Numbered from the stretch's first letter, positions 1 to 5,734 are shown. The stretch is DNA of 5,875 bases from Candidatus Aenigmatarchaeota archaeon (GCA_015521535.1 WAOA01000003.1:1-5875); one strand, 5' to 3'. Numbers and translations: made by a program. The notes: generated by a model from the sequence alone, not told the origin.

Positions 1-3
1 ATC

Positions 4-1212
4 TTATGTTGTATAATTTTTTATCCATTCCGGATGTTTTAATTTCCCAATGCATATATTCCTTAACGGACATTCTGCGCATTTTGGTTTCTTATGATTG
101 AAACAAAATCTCGTGCCTATATAAATAAGGCCATCGTCAAAATCGCCTACTCCAAATTTAGAATTGAGAAGTATTGCATTAGGAATTTGCTGAATCTCGA
201 ATTTTTGTGGTATCCTTTTTCGTATTTTAAGGTGATTTAAGACAACTTCTTTATAATTCTCTATAATTTCCTCATTCTCTATTTCTTTCTGGGCTTTTTT
301 ACCTCTTATGTTTGTAACTCTTATATAATGAGTTTTTCCCTTACCTTTACGTTTTTGTATGACTTCCCAGTTTTCGTAATCTCTTAAATCTGCTAAACTC
401 GCGAAAAAACCAGTACGAAATAATACTCTCCCTGCATTACTATCAAAAGGAGCTTCAAAAGACCATTTACTCCAGCCAATATCATTTCTTGTAGAAAGTC
501 TGTAAGTATGAACATACCATTTTGCGAATAGATGACAAGCCTTATCGCCTATCGCGCTTCCCATTCCGTATCTTTTATGATTTTTTAATTCTTTGCTCAT
601 TATTTCAGAAGATTCAAAAGTTTCTAGATATTCCACGAGAGGTTGCGCTGATTCTTTTTCGTTCAAATCCTTTTCTAATAGTAATGGAACGCAAAGTGGA
701 ACGCCCCATCTGTGTATACTATAATCCAATACTTGATTTATGGAAACAATACCTCTTGGAGATTGAGCAAAAAATAAGTTGTACTTGTTAGGGTTAGAAT
801 TGTTATCCTTGGCCCATATTTCCGCTCTTAATTTTTTAATAGAATCGTGTTTCTTCAATATTTCATCGATAGAGATGTTCAATTCTCTAAAAAAATCAAT
901 AGGACGATGAAATATCCTTATTTCTTTTCGGTAAAGAGCATTAGTTACATTCTTCAAAAGATTTCTAACTCCTTCTATATCAGGTCCTTGGTCGAGGACA
1001 GCACTTACCAAAAGATATCTTGTTAAGATTTCTCTTCTTGTCCACGCGCCATCCATTACATTTAATTCATTATATTTTAAATCTCCTTTATTATTGAAAA
1101 AGTGTCTAAACGGTTCTATATCATTTAATGAAAGGGACCCAACTATCTTTCTCTTAGATCCGATTTCCGCAATTTTAAATACCAACCTCTTAACAAACTC
1201 GATATCACTCAT
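4..1212 (-). CDS. HhH-GPD DNA glycosylase/AP lyase-like protein with [4Fe-4S] loop, coupled to a DNA methyltransferase
   Basis: This 402-aa protein belongs to the endonuclease III-like HhH-GPD superfamily, whose members excise bases and may nick the abasic site. I align LLVSAVLDQGPD (67-78) with the LLSAQATD helix of EndoIII, IGDKA (221-225) with the helix-hairpin-helix GRKTA, and APFDSNAGRVLFRTG (254-268) with VDTHIFRVCNRT. This makes Lys224 and Asp257 the likely catalytic pair. Cys370, 378, 381 and 387 form a C-x7-C-x2-C-x5-C cluster; EndoIII has x6 in the first gap. At 402 aa it is nearly twice EndoIII length (211 aa), with extra sequence before the HhH (about 110-200) and a basic insert between the catalytic Asp and the cluster (about 275-340). 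The start is ATG, with GGTG 5 nt upstream (1218-1221), and it overlaps the methyltransferase stop by 8 nt, so translation is probably coupled. The fold is fairly secure. The role is inferred: restriction-like partner or dedicated repair enzyme. Confidence 0.8.
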   Translation of the reverse strand: MSDIEFVKRLVFKIAEIGSKRKIVGSLSLNDIEPFRHFFNNKGDLKYNELNVMDGAWTRREILTRYLLVSAVLDQGPDIEGVRNLLKNVTNALYRKEIRIFHRPIDFFRELNISIDEILKKHDSIKKLRAEIWAKDNNSNPNKYNLFFAQSPRGIVSINQVLDYSIHRWGVPLCVPLLLEKDLNEKESAQPLVEYLETFESSEIMSKELKNHKRYGMGSAIGDKACHLFAKWYVHTYRLSTRNDIGWSKWSFEAPFDSNAGRVLFRTGFFASLADLRDYENWEVIQKRKGKGKTHYIRVTNIRGKKAQKEIENEEIIENYKEVVLNHLKIRKRIPQKFEIQQIPNAILLNSKFGVGDFDDGLIYIGTRFCFNHKKPKCAECPLRNICIGKLKHPEWIKNYTT

Positions 1213-2017
1213 TTTTACACCATATTAAAAGCTTTCTCTCAGGAGTAAAGGTTTTTTTCTTCATATAATAATTCAAAAGAGCTTCAAATACTATTTTACC
1301 ATTTGGATTTAGATCACCTAAAATAAAATCTCTTTTCAAAAAGTATGCAACAATACCGACCATTCCGCTTCCCGCGAGAGGATCGAAAATTAAATCACCT
1401 TCATTAGAAAAGTGTTCTATTAAACACTGTAAAAGATTGAAAGGTAAGCGCGTAGGATACTTCGGCATCTTGACTTTATAATCTCTCTTAAAATTAAGGG
1501 TTGTTAAATTCGGTTCTCCGTTTTGACAATGGGAAGTGGTACATCTTGTATTATACACCCATTTCTCGCTTTTAGTTACCCAAAAAATTTCGTAAACGTT
1601 ATGTGCAGGTCTTTTTTTACATGCTGGAGCAAAGTTATAAGTCCAATATAGTTTACCTCTTAATTTTAGTTCATTAAATTTCAAAATTCTATCATGAATA
1701 ATGTTGCTGTTATTCCAACCAGAAAATATTAATGCTTGCCCGGTAGGTTTCAAATTCCTTTTAATAACTTCTAGTAGTTGTTCTATTTTTTCTCCATATT
1801 CCGAGACATCCCATTCTATATAACCATCAACAACATATTCGGCATTTCTATGGTAATTTCCATTTTTTCCACTGAAGTCTATTCCGAAAGGAGGGTCTGT
1901 AATAACTAAGTCAGCATTAACACCCTGCCATTCATTCATGTCTTTTATTTCGAATTTTTTTAATAAGTTCTCTATAATCTTTGTTTTCACCATATAAACA
2001 CTATTATTTCTAACCAT
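1205..2017 (-). CDS. Site-specific DNA methyltransferase, beta class (N6-adenine or N4-cytosine)
   Basis: An S-adenosylmethionine-dependent amino-methyltransferase of the N6_N4_MTase family, 270 aa. The catalytic motif IV, DPPFG (41-45), lies near the N-terminus. The SAM-binding motif I, FDPLAGSGMVG (211-221), lies near the C-terminus, preceded by a motif X-like segment, KYPTRLPFNLLQCLIEHFS (186-204). GDLNP (235-239) follows as the acidic motif II. This IV-then-I order defines the beta class. The stretch between them (about 105-185) should hold the target recognition domain. The DPPF tetrad does not decide adenine versus cytosine. No restriction nuclease of a known fold adjoins it; the next gene is a glycosylase-like protein overlapping by 8 nt. 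No ribosome-binding site precedes the ATG. A TATA-like box about 26 bp upstream suggests a leaderless transcript. Met9 (codon 1993-1991) is an alternative start, also without a ribosome-binding site. Confidence 0.9.
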   Translation of the reverse strand: MVRNNSVYMVKTKIIENLLKKFEIKDMNEWQGVNADLVITDPPFGIDFSGKNGNYHRNAEYVVDGYIEWDVSEYGEKIEQLLEVIKRNLKPTGQALIFSGWNNSNIIHDRILKFNELKLRGKLYWTYNFAPACKKRPAHNVYEIFWVTKSEKWVYNTRCTTSHCQNGEPNLTTLNFKRDYKVKMPKYPTRLPFNLLQCLIEHFSNEGDLIFDPLAGSGMVGIVAYFLKRDFILGDLNPNGKIVFEALLNYYMKKKTFTPERKLLIWCKNE

Positions 2018-2030
2018 TAAAAATTTTTAA
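2017..2030. repeat. Perfect 14-bp AT palindrome at the divergent promoter
   Basis: TTAAAAATTTTTAA reads the same on both strands. Its left end includes the first base of the methyltransferase ATG and it overlaps the candidate rnhB TATA element. In AT-rich DNA such a palindrome may be chance, but its placement would suit an operator or a bidirectional TBP site. Confidence 0.5.
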
Positions 2031-2032
2031 TA
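2019..2032 (+). promoter_or_regulatory. Candidate BRE/TATA promoter for rnhB
   Basis: An A5 tract (2019-2023, BRE-like) precedes TTTTTAATA (2024-2032, TATA-like). The expected start of transcription is near 2053-2055, leaving a leader of about 18 nt that contains the strong ribosome-binding site at 2062-2068. The element lies inside a perfect 14-bp palindrome (2017-2030) that abuts the methyltransferase start codon, so one protein bound here could affect both genes. Confidence 0.45.
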
Positions 2033-2039
2033 ACAATAC

Positions 2040-2047
2040 AAAATAAA
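2040..2047 (-). promoter_or_regulatory. Candidate TATA box for the methyltransferase-glycosylase pair
   Basis: Read on the minus strand this is TTTATTTT. Its centre (about 2043.5) is 26 bp from the first base of the methyltransferase ATG (2017), the usual archaeal TATA-to-start distance. Transcription would begin at or next to the start codon, giving a leaderless mRNA, which fits the missing ribosome-binding site. No clear purine-rich BRE precedes it, so the call is tentative. Confidence 0.4.
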
Positions 2048-2061
2048 GGATTAAGTAGTAT

Positions 2062-2068
2062 AGGTGAT
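2062..2068 (+). promoter_or_regulatory. Strong Shine-Dalgarno site setting the GTG start of rnhB
   Basis: AGGTGAT matches the archaeal anti-Shine-Dalgarno (complement of GGAGGTGATC) over seven bases. There are 5 nt between GGTG and the GTG at 2072, the same spacing as for the glycosylase-like gene. This supports the GTG start, which places the conserved GIDEAGRG motif right at the N-terminus as is usual for archaeal RNase HII. Confidence 0.75.
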
Positions 2069-2071
2069 TCC

Positions 2072-2704
2072 GTGCTCGGAATAGACGAAGCGGGACGCGG
2101 CGCAGTGATAGGACCGATGGTAATAGCAGGTGTGCTTGTAGAAGATGAGAAAGAATTAATTGAAATAGGGGTAAAGGATAGTAAACTTTTAACACCGGAA
2201 GAAAGGAAAAATCTATATGAAAAAATCATTGATATAGCAAAGGATTGGGTCGCGATTAAAATACCTGCAGAGGAAATAGACGCAATGAGAGAAAGAATTT
2301 CTTTAAATCTTATTGAAATGAAAAAAATGGCAGAAATAATCAATGTTTTGAATTCTGATAAGGTTTTTATAGATTGCCCGCAGGTATCTACTGAAAAATT
2401 CGTCTCAATGTTAAAACCGCTTATTAAGCAGGATGTCGAAATAATTGCAGAGAACTTTGCGGATAAGAAATACCCTGTGGTCGCTGCCGCAAGCATACTT
2501 GCAAAAGTAGAGCGAGATAAAGAGATAGAAAAACTTAAAAAGAAATTTAACTTCGACTTCGGCGTAGGATATCCGCATGATGAAAGAACTATAGCATTTC
2601 TGAAAATGAACGCCAAGAACTTTCCTTCATGCGTGCGAAAATCTTGGATAACTGCAATAGAGATAGAAAATCATGTGAAGCAAAGACGTCTGGAAGATTT
2701 TTAA
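2072..2704 (+). CDS. rnhB: Ribonuclease HII
   Basis: RNase HII cleaves RNA in RNA-DNA hybrids and 5' of single ribonucleotides in duplex DNA, acting in ribonucleotide repair and primer removal. The 210-aa protein is of normal archaeal length. Asp5 and Glu6 in GIDEAGRG (3-10), Asp101 in VFIDCP (98-103) and Asp131 in ADKKYPVVAAASILAKV (130-146) match the four metal-binding acids of the family. GVGYPHDERT (164-173) is also typical. The start is GTG with a strong ribosome-binding site. The extreme C-terminus, QRRLEDF (204-210), matches the core of a PCNA-interacting box (Q-x-x-hydrophobic-x-x-aromatic), seen in some archaeal RNase HII proteins; here the protein ends on the first aromatic. The gene runs divergently from the methyltransferase, 54 bp away, and probably has its own promoter. 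Identity is secure; the PCNA link is inferred. Confidence 0.97.
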   Translation: MLGIDEAGRGAVIGPMVIAGVLVEDEKELIEIGVKDSKLLTPEERKNLYEKIIDIAKDWVAIKIPAEEIDAMRERISLNLIEMKKMAEIINVLNSDKVFIDCPQVSTEKFVSMLKPLIKQDVEIIAENFADKKYPVVAAASILAKVERDKEIEKLKKKFNFDFGVGYPHDERTIAFLKMNAKNFPSCVRKSWITAIEIENHVKQRRLEDF

Positions 2705-2727
2705 ACTTTTGAATTATATTGATATTG

Positions 2728-2731
2728 GGTG
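2728..2731 (+). promoter_or_regulatory. Shine-Dalgarno GGTG that argues for the ATG start at 2738
   Basis: GGTG ends 6 nt before ATG 2738, the spacing used by aspS. An in-frame GTG at 2729 would add three residues (MFE), but it lies inside this motif and has no ribosome-binding site of its own. I therefore prefer 2738. Confidence 0.6.
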
Positions 2732-2737
2732 TTTGAA

Positions 2738-3019
2738 ATGCTCTCGAACGAAAATAAATCTTTTACGGTGAATGTGATTACAGGCATTATAGGCGGTATT
2801 TCTTCATGGAAAACACATGCTTTTTCCTATTCTCCTTTCGCGAGTTTACAGGGATTTCTTATAGGTATTGCATTTTTCGCTCTTTCCGTATTTATAATAA
2901 AATTACTTATAGGTCCTAAAAATTTGCAATGGATTATGAAAAAAGGCGGCGGCTGGTATTTTTGGGGATTCTGGTTTATAACATGGACCATACTTTACAA
3001 TCTTTTTACGCCGGTGTAA
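2738..3019 (+). CDS. Small membrane protein, probable archaeal EMC6-like family
   Basis: A 93-aa protein with three probable membrane segments: a weaker one at about 11-25 (VNVITGIIGGISSW), then about 39-59 (GFLIGIAFFALSVFIIKLLIG) and 72-90 (GWYFWGFWFITWTILYNLF). A positively charged stretch, KNLQWIMKK (61-69), lies before the last helix and is probably cytoplasmic. Size, three-helix plan and the C-terminal W-x-F-x-W-x-I-x-x-N pattern resemble archaeal EMC6-like proteins, relatives of a eukaryotic ER membrane complex subunit that helps insert membrane proteins. I assign it by pattern memory, so the function is inferred. It starts 33 nt after rnhB. Its last codons (CCG GTG TAA) contain the ribosome-binding site of aspS, which begins 3 nt after its stop, so the two are very likely co-transcribed and translationally coupled. 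Confidence 0.75.
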   Translation: MLSNENKSFTVNVITGIIGGISSWKTHAFSYSPFASLQGFLIGIAFFALSVFIIKLLIGPKNLQWIMKKGGGWYFWGFWFITWTILYNLFTPV

Positions 3020-3022
3020 AAA

Positions 3023-4330
3023 ATGCTTAAAAAAAGAGTTTATATCTCCTCGGTTAAAGAAGGTCCTGTAGTAATTGCTGGTTGGGTAAGAGAAATACGC
3101 GATTTCGGTTCCCTTAAGTTTATTATACTCGCAGACAGAAGCGGCGAGATTCAAATAACAGCAAAAAAAGGCGAAACTCCTGAAAATATTCTAAAAATTT
3201 TAGATGGAGTTGGAAAAGAATGGGTTATAGCAGTAGAAGGTATTGGGAGAAAAAACGAGAAAGCGCCGAATGGCGTTGAAATCGTGCCAAAAGAAGTTAA
3301 AATTCTAAGCGAATCAGAAAGCGTTCTTCCTCTTGAGATAAGATCTAAAGCGAAAGCAGAACTACCAACCCGTTTAGATAACAGATTCTTGGATATAAGA
3401 AAACCAGAAGTAAGGGCGATTTTTAAAATAAGATCAGAAATCTCTAATACCATAAGAAACTTTTTTTATGAGCGCGGATTTTTAGAAATCCATACTCCCA
3501 AAATTGTTGCAAGCGCTACTGAAAGCGGTGCAAATGTTTTTCCGATTCTTTACTTCGAAAAAGAAGCATTCTTAGCGCAAAGTCCGCAGTTCTATAAGCA
3601 AGCAGCGATGGCTGGCGGCTTGGAAAGAGTTTTTGAAATAGCGCCTGCTTTCCGTGCCGAGAAGCACCATACAATAAGGCACTTAACGGAATATACCTCT
3701 GTGGATTTTGAAATCTCTTTCATAGATAGTTATGAAGATTTAATGCGCATTGCGGAAGAACTGATTGTGTATACGCTAAAAAACATTAAGGATAGATGCG
3801 AAAATGAATTTAAAATACTGAAAAAAGAGATAGAAATTCCGACTGCACCATTTCCAAGAATTACTATGAGAGAGGCTTATAAAATCTTGAAAGAAAAAGG
3901 TATTGAAGTGGAATACGGCGATGAACTGGACACAGAAAGCGAGAGAAAATTCGGAGAAATTATTAAAGAAAAATTCGGTAGCGAATTTGTATTTCTCACC
4001 GAGTTCCCTTGGAAAGTTAGGCCTTTCTATACTTATCGGAAAGAAGACGAAATAGAGTGGACATGCTCTTTTGATTTAATCTATAAAGGCGTGGAAATAG
4101 TTACCGGTGGCCAGAGAGAACATAGATATGAAAAGTTGATTGAAAATTGTAAAGAAAAAGGTATTAATCCTGAAACTATAGATTTTTATATCAGAATGTT
4201 TCGATACGGAGTTCCGCCTCACGGTGGCTGCGGCTTGGGTTTAGATAGATTAGTGATGCTTCTCCTTGATTTACCAAATGTCAGAGAAGCGACGCTTTTC
4301 CCGAGAGACCCTGAGAGGTTGGAACCGTAA
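3023..4330 (+). CDS. aspS: Aspartyl-tRNA synthetase, archaeal type, probably non-discriminating (Asp/Asn)
   Basis: A class IIb synthetase that charges tRNA with aspartate in the cytoplasm. At 435 aa it has the compact archaeal/eukaryotic form without the bacterial GAD insert. Residues 1 to about 105 are the OB-fold anticodon domain (VVIAGWVREIRDFG at 16-29); the catalytic core follows. Visible signatures are FLAQSPQFYKQ (183-193), motif 2 FRAEKHHTIRHLTEYTSVDFE (210-230; Arg211), GGQREHRYEKL (362-372) in the aspartate site, and motif 3 GLGLDRL (404-410; Arg409). It ends in the familiar LFPRDPERLEP. In Thermococcus kodakarensis Trp26 and Lys85 confine the enzyme to tRNA-Asp. By my alignment these positions are Arg23 and Pro82 here; Pro is the non-discriminating residue, so Asp-tRNA-Asn is probably also made. 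The ATG is preceded by GGTG (3013-3016) overlapping the end of the upstream gene. Identity is secure; the specificity is inferred. Confidence 0.97.
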   Translation: MLKKRVYISSVKEGPVVIAGWVREIRDFGSLKFIILADRSGEIQITAKKGETPENILKILDGVGKEWVIAVEGIGRKNEKAPNGVEIVPKEVKILSESESVLPLEIRSKAKAELPTRLDNRFLDIRKPEVRAIFKIRSEISNTIRNFFYERGFLEIHTPKIVASATESGANVFPILYFEKEAFLAQSPQFYKQAAMAGGLERVFEIAPAFRAEKHHTIRHLTEYTSVDFEISFIDSYEDLMRIAEELIVYTLKNIKDRCENEFKILKKEIEIPTAPFPRITMREAYKILKEKGIEVEYGDELDTESERKFGEIIKEKFGSEFVFLTEFPWKVRPFYTYRKEDEIEWTCSFDLIYKGVEIVTGGQREHRYEKLIENCKEKGINPETIDFYIRMFRYGVPPHGGCGLGLDRLVMLLLDLPNVREATLFPRDPERLEP

Positions 4331-4362
4331 TAAATAAAACCTATGAAAAATAAAAGAAAAAT

Positions 4363-4367
4363 GTGAT
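4363..4367 (+). promoter_or_regulatory. Shine-Dalgarno-like GTGAT supporting the ATG start at 4372
   Basis: GTGAT is part of the archaeal GGTGATC motif and its GTG ends 6 nt before ATG 4372. The GTG at 4363 could be read as an in-frame start (MIV extension), but as with the gene at 2738 it is better explained as the ribosome-binding site. The MWKISKEKC start is also the usual length for a small ferredoxin. Confidence 0.5.
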
Positions 4368-4371
4368 AGTT

Positions 4372-4563
4372 ATGTGGAAGATATCTAAGGAAAAATGTCT
4401 TAGATGCGGGGCATGCGTAGGCGTATGTCCATTTCTTGCTTTAGAGTTGAGTGAGCAAGGTATAGTGTTTTTTAAAGAAAAATGTACGCTTTGCGGAATA
4501 TGTGAAAAAGTTTGTCCTGTAGGTGCAATAAAGGTGAGCAGAAATGATTCCAAGAAAAGCTGA
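4372..4563 (+). CDS. 2[4Fe-4S] ferredoxin, likely electron donor to geranylgeranyl reductase
   Basis: A 63-aa dicluster ferredoxin with two C-x2-C-x2-C-x3-C-P motifs: Cys9, 12, 15, 19 and Cys38, 41, 44, 48. All eight cluster ligands are present, with nothing beyond the minimal fold apart from a short polar tail. It carries low-potential electrons in the cytoplasm. The next gene, geranylgeranyl reductase, begins inside its last 20 nt in another frame. That overlap points to a dedicated pair: in Methanosarcina acetivorans a ferredoxin encoded beside the reductase is known to be needed for full saturation of archaeal lipids. The gene begins 41 nt after aspS, in an A-rich gap without a convincing terminator, so it may belong to the same transcript. 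The start is taken as ATG 4372; GTG 4363 is the alternative. The ferredoxin type is certain; the partner is inferred from position and precedent. Confidence 0.93.
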   Translation: MWKISKEKCLRCGACVGVCPFLALELSEQGIVFFKEKCTLCGICEKVCPVGAIKVSRNDSKKS

Positions 4564-5734
4564 TGTTATAGTGGTCGGCGCGGGACCGGGCGGTACAAGC
4601 ACAGCAAAGCACTTAGCGGAAAAAGATATAGATGTAGTAGTATTTGAAAAACGTCAAGAAATAGGCGCACCTAAGCGATGTGGAGAAGGACTTTCTTCTA
4701 ATAGTATAAAACTTCTTGGACAAAAAATTCCTAAAAGGTGTATTGCACAGGCAATTGACGGCGCGATAATTTATGCTCCTAATGGAAAATGTGCAGAAAT
4801 AGATTATGGCGAAACAGTAGGTTACATTCTTGAAAGAAAGGTCTATGATAAATGGTTAGCAGAAGAGGCTGTGCGAAAAGGCGCGAGAATTATAGCAAAA
4901 GCAAATGTCTATGATGTGATTAAGAAGAATGGATTCATTGCTGGTGTGAAAGTCGAGTGGGAGGGCGATAATTTCGAAGTGGAAAGCAAAGTAGTTGTGG
5001 CATGCGACGGCGTGGAATCTACTATAGCGAGAAAAGCGGGGTTAAATACTACCAACACTCTGATAAATATAGACTCGGGCTATCAATTTGAAATGTCGGG
5101 AATTGATATAGAAGATGAGAAAAAACTTTACTTCTTCTTTGGAAACAAAATAGCACCTCGCGGTTATATATGGATATTTCCTAAGGGAAAAGATAGAGCA
5201 AATGTAGGCATAGGTATTGGCGCTAACTTCGCGAAAAAAAGTGCCATGGAATATCTTTTAGAATTTGTCAAGAAGAATGAAAGTTTAAGAAACGGAAGCA
5301 TTTTAGAAGTGAATGCAGGCGGAATTCCGGTAGGAGGATTTCTTAAAAACATGGTTTTAAACGGTTTCGTTGTAGTAGGAGATGCTGCGCATCAGGTAAA
5401 CCCGATACATGGCGGGGGAATGAAAGAAGCACAAATAGCAGGAAAAATCGCGGCAAGCGTTATTGCAGACGCTCTCGCTAAAGGCGATGTTTCGGAAAAA
5501 ACACTTAAAAAATACAACGAAATATGGTGGAAGGAAAGGGGAAAGGAGTTGGAAAAAGTTCAGAAATTAAGAGAGGTTATTGAAAAATTATCTGATGAAG
5601 ACCTTAACTTTCTCGCAGAAAACATAACTGGTGAAGACTTAATAAACTTCACTCATGGAAAAAATCTCGGAAAACTTGCAAAAATTCTTATGAAAAGACC
5701 CAGTTTGGTGAAACTCGCAAGAGCTTTAATCTAA
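4544..5734 (+). CDS. Digeranylgeranylglycerophospholipid reductase (geranylgeranyl reductase family)
   Basis: This FAD-dependent enzyme reduces the double bonds of geranylgeranyl chains in archaeal ether lipids, giving saturated phytanyl chains; it acts at the membrane surface. The 396-aa length is typical. The N-terminal Rossmann motif, VVGAGPGGTSTAKHLAE (10-26), with the acidic end of the second strand VVVFEKR (31-37), binds FAD. KRCGEGL (44-50) holds the conserved Cys46 near the flavin. YIWIFPKG (208-215) is the family's Y-x-W-x-F-P substrate-pocket motif, and VVGDAAHQVNPIHGGGMKEA (277-296) is the second FAD motif. The C-terminal third is helical and variable. The start ATG 4544 has GGTG (4533-4536) 7 nt upstream and lies within the ferredoxin gene, so the two should be made together. 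Related plant and bacterial reductases use chlorophyll precursors, but the archaeal setting favours lipids. Confidence 0.95.
   Translation: MIPRKADVIVVGAGPGGTSTAKHLAEKDIDVVVFEKRQEIGAPKRCGEGLSSNSIKLLGQKIPKRCIAQAIDGAIIYAPNGKCAEIDYGETVGYILERKVYDKWLAEEAVRKGARIIAKANVYDVIKKNGFIAGVKVEWEGDNFEVESKVVVACDGVESTIARKAGLNTTNTLINIDSGYQFEMSGIDIEDEKKLYFFFGNKIAPRGYIWIFPKGKDRANVGIGIGANFAKKSAMEYLLEFVKKNESLRNGSILEVNAGGIPVGGFLKNMVLNGFVVVGDAAHQVNPIHGGGMKEAQIAGKIAASVIADALAKGDVSEKTLKKYNEIWWKERGKELEKVQKLREVIEKLSDEDLNFLAENITGEDLINFTHGKNLGKLAKILMKRPSLVKLARALI

Noticed and set aside
522..791. Plus-strand open frame of 89 codons
   Set aside because: It lies antisense inside the glycosylase-like gene, and its translation shows no recognisable motif.
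2017..2616. Minus-strand open frame of 199 codons opposite rnhB
   Set aside because: It is a serine/isoleucine-rich mirror of the rnhB coding strand. RNase HII on the plus strand has all catalytic residues and a strong ribosome-binding site.
2903..3453. Minus-strand open frames opposite the EMC6-like gene and the start of aspS
   Set aside because: They are antisense shadows of well-supported genes with no motifs of their own.
4343..4366. Seven-codon frame (MKNKRKM) between aspS and the ferredoxin gene
   Set aside because: It is an A-rich stretch with no ribosome-binding site and is expected by chance; a leader peptide cannot be supported.
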